Part shown: piece by piece, positions 44,836 to 56,300 of the stretch
Layout: each line of letters opens with the position of its first letter
Numbering within the stretch: position 1 is the stretch's first letter
DNA from: Vicugna pacos
Taxonomy: Eukaryota > Chordata > Mammalia > Artiodactyla > Camelidae
Direction of reading: 5' to 3'
NCBI RefSeq assembly: GCF_048564905.1
Contig: NC_133001.1
Location: 59,825,243 to 59,889,242 of the forward strand
DNA: 64,000 nt
Translations under genes and position numbers: made by a program
Notes under the pieces: model-generated
Told to the model about the DNA's origin: nothing
What the model saw: the letters and a program-made list of their open reading frames with translations, nothing else
Databases searched by the model: none

Positions 44836-47449
44836 TAAAAGCTACACTTAAGAAAGTAACTTGCTCAGACCTGTGGGAAGGATGGAGGGAGAAGTTAATG
44901 GCGATCAGGACGAGCTTATGAGCATCTGGGTCTGATGGTGGGGAGTGTGGTGACAAGAGATGGGGCACTTGGCTCCCTGCCGACCCCTCCTGAACTAACA
45001 CTCCACACCCTGGGCAGGAGCGCACGGCTGAAGGTGAATCAGGGATCACAGTTCATCTCACTTCCCAGAAGAAGATTCTGATGGCCCAGCAGGTCCTTCC
45101 CAAGTGGTGCAGCTAATTAGTGGCCACGTCATGACCCGGTAAGGTGCAAGGTCATGGGGAACCTGAAGGTAGCCTTGCTGGAAGCCACCTTCAGAGAACG
45201 TTCTGCCACCTGTTGTCAACATGACTGGTGAGAATCAGGTAGATTTCTTCAGTGATTCCAAATTCTCTCCCAGAATTCTGGCTTTTCATTTGTCCCCTTT
45301 TTCTGAGTATCTCCTTCAGTTTGAGCCAGGCCTCCTTCGAGAATGTCCAGGGTCTGCTCACGGGCCTCGGGGGGTAGTGTTACCCACATGTCTTTGCTCA
45401 CTGGCTGTGCTGCCCAGGATGCTTTATCCAAACCTTGTGAACTTCCCTTTTGGCTCTTTATCAAAGGCTTAAGAAGGGGAGTCTATTTGTATGTTAAGAT
45501 GAGGGAACAGAACAACCGTTTTAAAAGATAAGAGCTGGAATTTATAAGCCTTTAACAAACTGTTATTTCTTTCACGGAGAGAAAATAAAAATGGGAGGTA
45601 GTAAGGAGCGGCAGAGGGGCTGCAGATAACATCGCTCAGAGGCTCTGAAACCTGGTATCATTTATCATCATCTAAGATGCTGTGGTCTGCAAGAGCAGAA
45701 GCGTCTGACGTTATCCGTCTACGTACAGCCAATTGAGTTGCCTCTTCAGAATCCCAGACAAACATTTCATTAGTTACCATTCATCAGTAAATTGGGATGA
45801 AACGCCAAAACACTTCTTTAAAAGAGCTGGATTGCATTTCCCACATATGGTGCTTTAAAAAATAATCATTTATATTGCACTTTTCTTTCAAGTGTTCCAA
45901 CTATGCTGCTTTCCAAATATTTGCATAGTTTTCATGACCCTCTCCTTCAGTCACGAGCAGGATTCTTTTCATTTCTGAGGACTAGGGGAGGAGACGCAAG
46001 CTCTTCCAATGCATCGAGGCAGTCTGAATTTAGCCAAGAGAACCATGATTTCATGAAAAAAGCTATTGAGTTCATTCAGGCAATGGCCGTGCCCCTTTTT
46101 GCCTGAAGTTGGCAGGTGTTTCACCGAAATGACGGAGTGGTCTCTGCCCTGAAAGTGGGTTAGGCAGGTGGGTTTGGTTTCATAGGAAGACCTAGGGCTA
46201 TCCACTGAGACAGTCCTGACCTCGCCTTGGGAATTCAAGGACCAGAGTGACGATCAGCTAGGACGACTGCCAGTGACTGGGAGCGGGCAGCCAGCCGCTG
46301 TGGACCTCAGGGCGTCCGTCCTAACAGAAATAGCTGGAGGACAGCTGCTGTCACCCTCCCAGTTGGGTCACTCATGGCTTTCCCTGAACTTCATCATCGT
46401 AAAACCAAACTGAGGATTTCTGTCTGCAGCTGAGTTGGAGAAGCTAGCCACAGACCAATGCTTCATCGCAAACAAGTAGAAAAGTCAGACTTGGGGGGAA
46501 AAAGTCATTTGGGAGACATGAGAGAGCTGTGTGCGTGGCCAAGACCTGAGGCCTGAAGGCCTCAGGGGAGGAGGGGCCTCGGAGGTTAGACTCTGTGAAC
46601 CTCGTGAGCGCGTGGGCTCACGGAGAAGAGGCAGGTGCAGGGGACTCCATCAGAAACATGAAGGCGTTTGCCACGTGCTTAGGACGGGCAGGGCAGGGTG
46701 TTAAGCAGCAAAGCACAAGCCTTGGAGTTCTGGGCTGAAAGGAGTGCAGTTTTTGATGTAGCGGAATGGCGACTGGGATTTTACAAGGCAGATGGATGCC
46801 AGTGAATAGTTTAGGGTTTCAGCTGGACACCTGGGGGGCCTTCCCTGGAGAAAGAAAAACAAGAACAACGTGAAGCCTTACAAACCTGCAGACATACGAA
46901 AAGCAGCCCTGCATCCTGGTCATGCGGGGTCTCAGCCCAGGACAGAGTGAAGGACAGCCACCCTCTCAGCTCAGGGACCAGGAAAGAGGCCCCCTCTGAA
47001 AGAAGAACTGGTCACCCAGAGTCTCCATGGCTTTTTCCACGCAGCGTCCAGCATTTCAGGGAAGCTCAACCAGACGTAACCAAGAAAGGAACTAAGGACA
47101 AAGGGAAAACAGGAAAAGAGACGCATGTCTCACATGGACTGTAAGACAGCCCTGGTTAATATGTGGAAGCAAAGATGAGGAATGTAAGCAGAAAATCCAA
47201 ATCCACAGAAAAGCATCAATTAAAAATTTCAGCAGCGAAAGTTTCAATAATTGAAACTAAGATTCAATTAAGTAATAGTTGAGTCTAAACCATGGAAGAG
47301 AGGATCGGATTAGGGGACAGTGGATTAGTGGAAAACACCCAGGCTTAGGCAGAGAGAAGCAAAGCACAGAAATTAGCACCAGAGACACATGGAACAGGGG
47401 AAGGTCCTTGGAGTACTGGGAGGAAGGGAGAGAGACTGAGGGGAAGGGG
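44836..47449. other. Mixed unique sequence, no gene seen
   Basis: GC-moderate sequence. A lower-GC stretch at 45,730-45,990 includes AATATTTGCATAGTTTTCATG, which resembles an antisense MIR tail. Small frames only. 46,680-46,820 may contain worn L2. No RNA gene recognised. Confidence 0.35.
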
Positions 47450-48190
47450 TATTTAAAGAGATCCTGCTGAGAATTTTCCCAAACTTATGATCGAACTCAA
47501 GTCATAGATACACAAGGTCTGTGGGCCCCGTACACGAGGCAAACCTGCCCGATACTTCACAACAGACCTGCTCAGATCCCAGGCCAGAGGGAAGACTCTT
47601 AGACGTGGGCAGAGCGAAAGGGGGAGCAAAAATACTAACAGCTGACATTCCCACGGAAGCAACGGACGCCAGAAGACAATGGAACGTCGCCTTTAAAGCG
47701 CTGAAAGGAAATAACCGGAAACCTGAGGTGTCTAGAGAAAATGGCCTTCACAGGCGAAGGCAAAACAAATACGTTTCCATCATGAGAAAGCTGAGCGTCT
47801 CTGTTGCCAGGAAATGTATGTGAAAAGAAGTAGCAAGGAGAATTCTTTGGGAAGAAAGAAAACGATTCTACAGAGAAACACAGAAATCCAATAAATGCAA
47901 TAAAATCAAAGGAAAGAGAAAATGGGAAATACGTAGATAAATACAAACAAATATTAACTGTACCAGAATAATACCAGCTGATGTGGCCTAAAGGATGTGG
48001 AGATTACAAATGTGGGACAGTAACAGGGAGCCAGGTGACCTACTGTCTTCTAAGAGCATATCATTGGCTAAGAGTGGGAACAGTGTCAAGTTACATTTGA
48101 CTGTGATTAATCAAGAATACACTTCATAATCTTCAGTTTATAATCCTAACCCCTGAAGGAAGAAGGGGAGTTTATGAAATTAATATGATA
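47450..48190 (+). mobile_element. Ancient LINE-1/HAL1-like fragment, sense
   Basis: Blocks in order: AACTTATGATCGAACTCAAG, GCCAGAAGACAATGGAACG, CTTTAAAGCGCTGAAAGG, a GGCGAAGGCAAAACAAATACG block, and a GGAAATACGTAGATAAATAC block. These follow the old L1M/HAL1 segment 'ccagaagacaatggaatgacatctttaaagtgctgaaagaaaaa...'. It is strongly diverged. A piece of the same segment lies in the opposite orientation at 53,700-54,350. Confidence 0.6.
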
Positions 48191-48214
48191 CAGGTAAATT
48201 AAAAAAAAATACTG

Positions 48215-48632
48215 GTTAACTCAAAAGCAGGCAAAGCATCGTCATACTAAGTGAAATAAGCCAGAAAGAGAAGGAAAAATATCATATGATATCACTTATA
48301 TGTGAAATCTAAAAAAAATGACACAAATGAATGTATTTACAAAACAGAAACAAACTCACAGACATAGAAAACAAACTTATGGTGCTAGGGAGGAAGGGGG
48401 TTGGAGGATAAATTCAGAGTTTTGGATTAGCAGGTACTAACCACTGTATATAAAATAGATAAAGAACAAGGTCCTACTACACAGCACACGGAACTATACT
48501 CAATACCTTGTAATAACCTATTATGAAAAAGAATATGAAAAGGAATCTATATGTAGAACTGAATCCCTATGCTGTCCACCAGAAACCAACACAACATTGT
48601 AAATCCACTATACTTCAACAAAACAAAAAACA
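48215..48632 (+). mobile_element. LINE-1 3' end, sense
   Basis: TAAGTGAAATAAGCCAGAAAGAG, TATCATATGATATCACTTATATG, GGTCCTACTACACAGCACACG and CTATACTTCAACAAAACAAAA are the sense-strand 3' end of a cetartiodactyl L1, truncated to the extreme C-terminal/3' UTR region. It ends in an A-rich tail near 48,632. It is the mirror-orientation counterpart of the copies at 43.6-44.8 and 58.2 kb. Confidence 0.8.
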
Positions 48633-48696
48633 GAACCCTCCAGAAAGCCTGCAAAAAAATTTTTTGAACAGTAGCAACAACAAAAAGAGAAGGTAG

Positions 48697-48931
48697 AGCA
48701 GCGAAAAGGAGCAAGACCTTTGACCTAGTGATCCCACTCCTGAGTACATGCTCCAAAGAAACGTGCACGTACATGCACCAAGGGATGCTGACAATAGTGT
48801 CCACAGCAACATTGTTCATAACAACCCAGACCGGAAACAGCCCCACAACAGTAGGGCCAATAAAAACAGTATGTTTATGTCATGGAATACATTAGGGCAA
48901 TGAATGACAACAAACTTCTGCCACCTGCAAC
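48697..48931 (+). mobile_element. Old LINE-1 fragment, left part (split by an LTR)
   Basis: CTAGTGATCCCACTCCTGAGT, a CATGCACCAAGGGATG block, GCAACATTGTTCATAACAACC and a TGGAATACATTAGGGCAATG block follow the ORF2 C-terminal region of an old L1M element ('gacccagcaattccactcctaggtatatac...'). It stops exactly where the solo LTR begins; the matching continuation is on the far side, at 49,436. Confidence 0.65.
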
Positions 48932-49435
48932 TGTAACAGAAAAGAACAAATCTGACTCCACATTAGATCTGTTCCTTTGGCTTTAACCCTGTGCCCTGTT
49001 TTCTAGGCTTAGTCTTGCCGGCTCTGCACCTTTTGTAAAAGAATGTTGCCTTTAGCCTGAAATAATCCTCAAGGCTCTGACAGTTTAAGGATATTACCAC
49101 TTTTGCACATATATAAAGATAACAAGTTGCAGAACAGAAAATAATGTTTGTTTTGTTGGAGGTTTTGCAAGAGCACCATGCCCTGCCCCACGTGGACGAC
49201 TGCAAGAACAGAATTCCTACACCAAGAAGTTTGCAACAACCAACCACACCCCCGCCCCTTTTTAGTATAAAAGGAGCCTAAATTCTGACTTGGATAAGAT
49301 GGTTCTCCAGGACATTAGCCTGCAATCTTCTTGGTCGGCCGGCTTTGTGAATAAAGACACTATTCTTTGCCTCAACACCTCATCTCCCGATTTATTGGCC
49401 ATGGGGTGAACAGAACGAGTTTGGACTCGGTAACA
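48932..49435 (+). mobile_element. Solo LTR of an endogenous retrovirus (fossil)
   Basis: It starts TG and ends CA. It has a TATA box in AGTATAAAAGGAGCC (about 49,264-49,278) and a poly-A signal in GAATAAAGACAC (about 49,348), in the spacing of an ERV1/gammaretrovirus-type LTR. No internal retroviral sequence is present, so it is a solo LTR. It is inserted inside an old LINE-1. A more worn relative lies at 3,322-3,757. Family assignment is by structure, not by search; I see no clear target-site duplication. Confidence 0.75.
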
Positions 49436-49530
49436 CAAGGACATCACGATGCCACATGCAAGTCCATGTAAGGAAACCAGACACGAAATCCTACAAAGTG
49501 AAGGTGTGGGGACGGGTGTCAGAATAGTCC
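49436..49530 (+). mobile_element. Old LINE-1 fragment, right part
   Basis: AAGGACATCACGATGCCACAT and GGAAACCAGACACGAAATCC continue the old L1 ('aatctcaaggacatcatgctgagtgaaagaagccagacac') interrupted by the LTR at 48,932-49,435. Confidence 0.55.
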
Positions 49531-50799
49531 CTCCACCGACAGCGTGTGACTTGAAGGGCAGGTGGAGGTTGCCTGGATGCCAGCATTCCTTCTGACTTGA
49601 ACTGGGCAGTGATTACGTGGCTGCGTTCACTTTGTAGAAAGTCATCAGGGTGTGTATTTGTAACCTGTGCACACTGTCTGTGTGCTCCCTCAACAGACAG
49701 CAACAGAAGCAGAGGTGCGCGTCCTCACTCGCCGTGCGCCTCAGCGCGCACCTGGCTCAGTTCCAGCCGGGAGGCAAACCAGACCTCCTGTTTTTATGTG
49801 CTCCACATCGGTGTGCCTTCCGTGCTGGACTTCATTTTAAACTTCAAGCCTAGACATTTAAAAATTTTTGGCTATTTATTTTGGTTCTCAATTCCTAAAA
49901 TGTCTCTGAACATTTGACTTACAGATAAATCTTGATTTCAGATTCCATAACCCATGGACAAATCCCAATCCAATGCTACCACAGCCCCAGCTATGAGAAC
50001 CCACCTTAGACGTGACTCCCCGAGTTCCCATGTGTGCATGAGGCACCCAGTCTTCCCACGAGACCCTCATTCAGAGACGTCGTGACAACAGCCAGGAGTG
50101 ACTGCGGAGGGGCCATAGCCTCCAGATCTTCTGTTCATCAGCGCCATTCAATTCAATAAGAAATCGTTAACTGCTAGCAGAGAGGAGTAATTCTCTTTTC
50201 CCATCCCTGAGGATATTACAGTCAATTCTGGACACCGACAGACAAACATATCATAAGGGTTACAATAAGGAGCTCGGAGACGAGGGAGGAGAGGCACACA
50301 GCCGGTGAGGACCTCCCCAGGACGCGACGGCTGGGCGCGACCTCCAGGATCAGGATGCGCGGTGCAGGGAGAGTGGGAGACGGGGCACTCTGGGCAGGGA
50401 GAAGCGCCAGGGGTGAGGCACGGTTGGCACGAAGCCGGCTCATGTCTCATGGGACTTTCTGCACCTTTACTTCTGGAGGCAAGTGCCACAGCTTTGCCAA
50501 AACCAGCCACGCAACAACGAAGCCAGCAGAAGTGTGTCTCACCAGGGCTCCGAGGGTGATTCAGAGCATCCCGCCAGTTTGTGAGGATTCCTGCTGGCCT
50601 CAGCGTTCCCATGAGAGCGAGTGTCTTGCGTCTGTCTTGACACCCCTGCAGGACGGGAGGACTGACCCAGGGTTGGGGGTGAGGACCCGCTGCCCTACTG
50701 TGCTCGAGGGGCCGGTGGTGACGGTGGTCCACGAGGGACGGTTTAGAAGCGGACCTCCACAAGAACTAATGTGTGCACATATACCATGGATACCTGGTT
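49531..50799. other. Unique sequence, no gene seen
   Basis: Lower-GC at 49,830-49,960, GC-richer from 50,280. A 204-codon minus-strand frame (50,148-50,762) lacks a domain. No RNA gene or clear repeat. Confidence 0.4.
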
Positions 50800-51560
50800 A
50801 AAACTATAGTGATGTAAAGGGTATGTTACACAGTATTTACAGATAATAATAAATACACAGAAAAATGGATTCCCAAACAATGCTTTTGTTCATTTCTCCA
50901 AAACTCTGAAATCATAGCTCAACTATGGTTTGCTATTTACAGGTGAATGTAGTTAAAACATGTACGTTGCTTGACATTTTTGTTCGTGTGATTTAAACCA
51001 AGAGAGACGAGAGCGAGACAGCAGCCCTGTGTGTTAGAACTTCCCTCCGGTCAGTGATGCGTGTGACTCCTTTGCTAAATCAGATAATAATTTTTGGATA
51101 TTAAAATACTATTTCCGCAATGTTCCACACTTTTTACAATGCAATGGCTGCAGAAATAATTTACTTTTAAATTTAATCTGTGTTACTACTGTTTGTCACC
51201 AACTTGACAATCATCAAAACAATATATGGAGCTCTGATTCACGAGGTGTGCCAGCTTCCATGGAGAAGTCACTCTCCCTGTGGTCGACTCCAAGTGCCCA
51301 ACATAACATCCCTGAACGAGAGGCTGGGGAGAAGTTCGCAGCAGCCCATCAGGGTACCTGTTCCCACACAGACACGGCAGATGTCAATAACCTCAAGGGA
51401 AGAGGTAATAATAAGTTAAAATACAGTAAAATAGGAAGCAATGAGTTTGGGGAATTTATTATGTTTTCCTATTTTGTTTTAAATATAATTCATTGAATGG
51501 TAAGTCTCTGTAATTTAATTTTTAACAATGACTGTACTTAATATGGGCTCGTGAAATTCC
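50800..51560. other. AT-rich segment, candidate non-coding element or worn repeat
   Basis: About 750 bp of AT-rich complex sequence with several homeodomain/POU-like cores (CAGATAATAATTTTTGG, AAATCATAGC). No repeat identity and no long frame. Alternatives are an unrecognised ancient repeat or conserved enhancer. Confidence 0.3.
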
Positions 51561-52859
51561 TCAAGATTTAAGTCCATTCTCCTGAGCCGGTGTGAACCGC
51601 CCCAGCACACTGCCGCTGAGGAGCGTGGTCAGACGCTCCGTCTCTCCCTCCCGCAACCGCCGGGCTGTCTCTTCTCACTCCTACTTTGTAGATGAACAAG
51701 GGCCCCTGGCAGAGAGGTTTGCAAAACCTCACACAGCACTTAGTCTCCCTTTAACTCTATGTTACAGACACAGCAGAAGGCGGGGCTCTAAGTGTGCCCA
51801 CGGAAGGTCAAACCCCAGCAAGACCCACAGAACCGGTGTGTGAATAGTCAGTGAGAGAGGCGGGTGGCCTCCCTGCTCCCTGGGAGGCAGGCTGGGCGGC
51901 ACTGTTGCTCTGTGAAACATCATTTCAAACGTCCCGATTCCAATGTGTGTGAATAAATATCTGAGCACAATGGTTCCCAGCCACTTCTCAGCGTATGATT
52001 TCCTTGGTAACAGAGAAAAGGTACACCCACGTACGCACACGGTACACAAGCGTGTGAACAAGGAACAGGTGCGTGTGCTGATGGGCTTGTGGTTGCAGCA
52101 GCGTCCGCTTGAGACCAACGGAGGTGTTCCCACAGCCGTCCTGGCTTGTGTCCCGTCCCCACTGGACACCACTGTCCTCCCTGCCTGCCTTCAGCAGGTC
52201 AGCCGCGTGGGCTCCCAGAGCCACAGCGCTTCTGGTCCAGCGGGTCAGTTGATTCCCGGACTCTCCTCCCTGCGAGACCAGTAATCCCGCGGGAGAAGGG
52301 AAGCTTGTCATGAGGACAGAAGTGACCAGCCGTGAATCTCAGCTGCTGAAGGTTCAGTGTCCTTTATTGTCTTTAAAAGGGAGAACAGACCAGAAAACAA
52401 AATAAAACAAAACCGACAGAACCAGGTGATGCCCTGAGCTTCCAGGCAGGACCCTGCATCCCAGCAGGGAGTCTCACAGTCTCCCCAGCGGAGTGCCCGG
52501 CAGAGGGCTGAGTGGCCCTGGAAGGAGGACATGCGGCTTCGGGGCTCTGCACCGGACGCTGGACCCCTCCCTCCACCTGGTTTACCTGACCAGCTCACTC
52601 ACCGTCCTCCTGGAGCGTAGAGCTTGGTGAAGACAAAAAGCCTGGCGCACGGTTGACACGCAGTAACAAAACCCCCACTGTGTCCTCAGGGACGAGTTAC
52701 GCGGTTACGGATTCACTCTCCCAGCGGCACCCCTGCTCTCCTCGTGTCTCCTTCCACCAGACCGAGCTTCTCAAGGACAAATGCTTCCCCTCCGTCGTGA
52801 GCATTTCTGACGTCTGGCTGTTGCCTGGCACAGGTTACTTCTCCAACAAATCAAATAAC
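51561..52859. other. Unique sequence, no gene seen
   Basis: Mixed composition; frames to 136 codons overlap. CTTTATTGTCTTTAAAAGGG at about 52,360 is not a convincing poly-A or promoter site. No RNA gene seen. Confidence 0.4.
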
Positions 52860-53160
52860 AAACAGATTTTTGAAGAGATATTGTAACTGCATGATTGACT
52901 ATAGGCAATTACGTTCACGGTATATTGATAAGTACAAAAATCATAGTTAATCAATCAGTTCCCCACTGCGAAACATGTAAGTGGTTTCTGATTTGTCACA
53001 ATTGTGAACATCAATTTCACGGCATTTCCACAGGCGCACACTGAATCTCTGGTGTGACTCTGGTACGTGGCTGAATTTCTAGAAGTAGCATTTATGAGCC
53101 AAACACATCTTAAGACTTCTGATACCTGTTGCATAACTGGTCCCCGAAAGTTCTGAGATA
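52860..53160 (+). mobile_element. Ancient LINE trace (weak)
   Basis: AATTTCTAGAAGTAGCATTTATGAGCCAAAC followed by CTTCTGATACCTGTTGCATAAC resembles an old LINE stretch ('aattcctagaagtggaattgctgggtcaaagg...tgatacatattgccaaatt'). Same family as the trace at 32,150-32,500. Confidence 0.35.
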
Positions 53161-53699
53161 CTGACTTCTAAATCTGGCCCTTCATTAACGTAAACATTTA
53201 AGTCATTTTCGTCTACTTATTTTTAGGTTACAACCAATCTTAAAATGTACAAAACTGTCACAGAAATTGGGTCCATTCTTGCATTTTTGCTGCTTTTCCA
53301 TCATCCGACCACCTTTTCTAACTCTAGTTAAACACTCGTCTCATTATTGTAGCTTCATGCAGTTCTTAGAACGATTCAAACAAACATTCCCTGGTATGTC
53401 TTCATTTAAATTATTTTCTAATGAGCTTTGGAAATATTTTGAATGTTTTGATCCAGTGGAATCTGTCACTAAAAATATTAACATTTACAGAGTAATTTGG
53501 GGAGAGAATTTTTATGGTAGCTTGTGTCCCCGTTATAGGACATCTCACACTGCTCCAATCGGTCCAGTGCTCCGGCACCTTCCCTAGTCAAGCTCAGCGG
53601 TTTTCTTCCCACAGGAGCTGCTCCCCCTGTTAACTTCATTCTCGTGTTTTATACCCGTCGGTTCACTTTCCATCTGATATTATTTTTCTCCCCTTGAAA
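53161..53699. other. AT-rich sequence, no gene seen
   Basis: No repeat, exon or RNA recognised. A 106-codon frame (53,267-53,587) has no domain. Confidence 0.35.
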
Positions 53700-54350
53700 C
53701 ACCTCCTTTATAATTTCTTCTCCTGTGGGTCTGCTAGCAATGAATTCTTTCACCTTTTTTTTTTTAATGTGGAAAAGTCTTTTTCTCATGTTCATTTTTA
53801 AAAGGATACTTTTATTTGCATCCTTGCCAACTAGTAGGTTGGCAGGGTTTTTTGTTTGTTTGTTTGATTTTTTTTCCAGTAACTTTAAAGGTGTTGTTCT
53901 TGGCTTTCTTGGAGTCTCTTGAAAGCCTCTTGTCTTTGTTACAATTTTTTTTTTTGTAAATAATGTGGTTTTGATTTTCTGGCTGCTTTTAAGATTTTCT
54001 GATTATGACTGGTTTTCAGAAATTGGATGGTGATGCTCTTTGAGTGATTCTCTTGCTGTTTCTTCTGCTTGGTGGTTCACAGAGCTGCTTGTATATGTGG
54101 GTTTATCATTTTCATCATATTTATAAAATTTCTAGTCATAATTTCTTTAAATAACTTATCCATTCCTCCTCTTACCTGTCTCCTTTTCTCCAGCTTTTCT
54201 TTTTCTCTTGATTTCATTTGGAGGGTTTCTGTTGTTATGTCCTAAATTAACTACTTCTTCCTTCTGCAGTGTCTAATCTTCTATTAATTCTAGGCTGTGA
54301 AATATAAATATAAATATATATGTATCTTTTTAATCAGACATTTTTCTTTT
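53700..54350 (-). mobile_element. Ancient LINE-1/HAL1-like fragment, antisense
   Basis: The plus strand shows TTAAGATTTTCTGATTATGAC, CTGGTTTTCAGAAATTGGATGG, a TTTATCATTTTCATCATATTT block, and CTTCTGCAGTGTCTAATCTTC with CTATTAATTCTAGG. These follow the antisense of the old L1M/HAL1 segment. T-rich tracts are local expansions. A sense-oriented piece of the same family is at 47,450-48,190. Confidence 0.65.
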
Positions 54351-54379
54351 CATCTGCAGAAGCTGCATTTGGTAATTTT

Positions 54380-54545
54380 TCACTTTAATTTTTTTACTGC
54401 AAAATACGCGTAACATAACATGATTTTCATTTTTAGGTGTACAGCTGAGTGGCATTAAGCACCTTCACATTACTGTGTCACCATCCACCACCACTCATTT
54501 CCAGACCTTTTTCATCCTCCCAAACTGAAACTCTGCGCCCTAAAC
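54380..54545. mobile_element. Old LINE-1-type fragment
   Basis: AAAATACGCGTAACATAACATG, GTGTACAGCTGAGTGGCATT, AAGCACCTTCACATTACTGTG and a CATCCTCCCAAACTGAAACTC block match a common L1M-age LINE stretch ('aaatacacataacataaaattt...gttcagtggcattaagtacattcacattg'). I do not assign the strand. Confidence 0.6.
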
Positions 54546-54596
54546 CCTGACGCCCCGCCTCCCCAGCACCCCCGCCAGATAACACCCGTCTGCACA

Positions 54597-54715
54597 CCAG
54601 GGAGAGAACCCCACCAGGCTGGTGGACCTCCAGGACTGTGAGGAAATAAACACCTGCTGTTTACGCCCCCCCAGGTCTGTGGTGTTTTGTGATGGCAGCC
54701 GGATTAAGACACTAT
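54597..54715 (+). mobile_element. MLT1-type LTR fossil, 3' end
   Basis: CTCCAGGACTGTGAGGAAATAA, a CTGCTGTTTACGCC block and GGTCTGTGGTGTTTTGTGATGG with CAGCCGGATTAAGAC match the 3' end of MLT1 ('ctccagaactgtgaggaaataaatttctgttgtttaagccacccagtctatggtattttgttatggcagcc'). Only the end is kept. Confidence 0.65.
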
Positions 54716-55839
54716 CTCACAGAGAAGAAACTGAGGCTCGCAGGAGGGCACGTCTGTCAGGATGAGATACATGATTTGTGGCAGCCGGTGCAAAACAAAA
54801 ACGTGCAATCCCTTGCTGAAAAATGATTAAGAATTTCAGGACAGTAAGAGCAGAGCGTTAGACTTTCTGAGCGGGGCCTGTGTGGCTGCTCAGGCCCCAG
54901 TGCCACACAGCTGGCCCTGGTGTCCGGCCCGGGACCACAAGCCGAAGTTCTGATCACAAGGAACTGATACCAATTTGCCACTAAACAGAATTTTTGATTA
55001 CCTGCTCCCTGCCCCTCGACATAAAACGGCTTAACTTGGAGCTCATGTGAGACTGAATGGTTTCCTAGCTTCTGTTCTCAGCCGCCTGTCTTTGCACACA
55101 AACTGGAGTCAAGGACAAAACATAACCCCTCCGGGAAGAGCCCACGGGAGCCCAGTTAGTAAGCAGGGCACGTGTGCTGCCGGATTCGGGGAGGGGAGGG
55201 GGGCGGGAGGAAGAACACCGTGACCTTGTCCGCTGTCAGCTCCACGTGAGGTGCTGAGCTCCTCCAGGTCACTCCCAGCTGTGCAGAGTCTCAGCCCATC
55301 CTGGAGAAACAGCTGGAGGCTGTCTCTGCTCGGGTTACAGCAGGTCCCTGAAGCCTCAGGCCCTCCCAACGGTGGGGAGGGAGCCCTCAGTGAGCAGGGG
55401 CCGGGCAGGGCATGGCTCAGTGGCCAGTCCATCTTGACAGTCAGGCCCAGGGGAGAGGCAGCCTCAGCCTTTGCAGCCCAGGAGCCTAAGAATAAATACT
55501 GCCTTGTAAGAAATGTCAGCAGGCCGAAGGCATTCTCCGCGGGAGAGGCGCGCACAAGCACACACTCTGTCACAGGCTTTGTTTAAATGCGCAGAATTAC
55601 AGGTGCCTGCGCACAAGCCCCACAGTAAAGGAGCCCAGTCTGAAATGGAACCCAGCCAGCTGGCCTCGGTGCAAAATGAACACAATTCACGACTCCCCCT
55701 AAAACGCGGCCTGACTGCCATGCACACGGTCACGCATGTGAGGCTCCCTCCGGCTGGGGGGCTGATGCGGCCAAGTTTTAAAATCTGTGCTGTCTTCAAA
55801 ACGGTCCGAGGACCTCGCATGGCTGCAGGAGCTGCGCTG
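54716..55839. other. Unique sequence, no gene seen
   Basis: A MIR-like GAGAAGAAACTGAGGCTCGCAGG stretch begins at about 54,722. The rest is GC-moderate to GC-rich with overlapping frames that lack domains. It leads into the CpG island. Confidence 0.4.
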
Positions 55840-56040
55840 CCTGCTCCCTGCTTCGGAGCACGGAAGTGGCATCCACCGCGAAAGCAGCAGGGAGAGCAGG
55901 GAGCAGGCACCTCGGCCGCAGCCAGGCAGTCTTCGGGGAGCCAGCACGCGTCCCCCGACCCAGCCCCGCCGCAACCTCAGCGGCCCCCGCCCCGCCCCGA
56001 GCGCGGCGGGGAAACGCAGGGACGGGCGCAGGGGCTCGCT

Positions 56041-56060
56041 GCATGCCGGGAAGTGTAGTC
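56041..56060 (-). promoter_or_regulatory. ZNF143/THAP11-type site 1
   Basis: GCATGCCGGGAAGTGTAGTC is the reverse complement of the ACTACA...CCCGGCATGC SBS element. The CCGGAAG-like core also resembles an ETS site. Confidence 0.6.
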
Positions 56061-56083
56061 CCTCCGCCCTCCGCGTGCGCAGT

Positions 56084-56103
56084 GCATGCTGGGGATTGTA
56101 GTT
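56084..56103 (-). promoter_or_regulatory. ZNF143/THAP11-type site 2 (best match)
   Basis: GCATGCTGGGGATTGTAGTT is the reverse complement of AACTACAATCCCCAGCATGC, matching the extended ZNF143 (Staf) element through both the ACTACAAT and CCCAGCATGC halves; a CGC triplet also sits at the expected distance upstream on the plus strand. This is the strongest of the three. Confidence 0.75.
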
Positions 56104-56141
56104 CCACGCCCCTGCGCGGGCAGGCGCGGCCCCGGCGCAGT

Positions 56142-56161
56142 GCATGCTGGGCACTGTGGTC
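56142..56161 (-). promoter_or_regulatory. ZNF143/THAP11-type site 3
   Basis: GCATGCTGGGCACTGTGGTC keeps the GCATGCTGGG half and a variant of the ACTACA half. It carries the same CGCAGT lead-in as site 2. Sites are 43 and 58 bp apart. Confidence 0.6.
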
Positions 56162-56300
56162 CTCCGTCCGCAGCGTCATCGAAGAGCCGGGAAGCGCGGG
56201 GCAGGGGGACACGCCCTCCCCGTCGCGCGGGGCGGCCAAAGCCAGACTCGAGCCCCCAGATTTCCATGCCCTGCGCTGTAGCTGCAGCCCCGGGAGGTGA

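Larger units (their letters stand above)
55840..56300. promoter_or_regulatory. CpG island, candidate promoter
   Basis: CpGs are dense over roughly 450 bp (CCGCCCCGCCCCGAGCGCGGC and similar). The segment contains GC boxes and three ZNF143/THAP11-type sites (56,041, 56,084, 56,142) in one orientation, an arrangement known from TATA-less housekeeping and bidirectional promoters. A possible splice donor (GGGAGGTGACTG) is at about 56,294 on the plus strand and another (GGTGAGTC on the minus strand) at about 56,340. I see no coding first exon, so the product could be a UTR exon, a lncRNA, or nothing. Confidence 0.55.

Noticed and set aside
45870-45990. Possible MIR tail at 45.9 kb
   Set aside because: Only a short resemblance (AATATTTGCATAGTTTTCATG); too weak to list.
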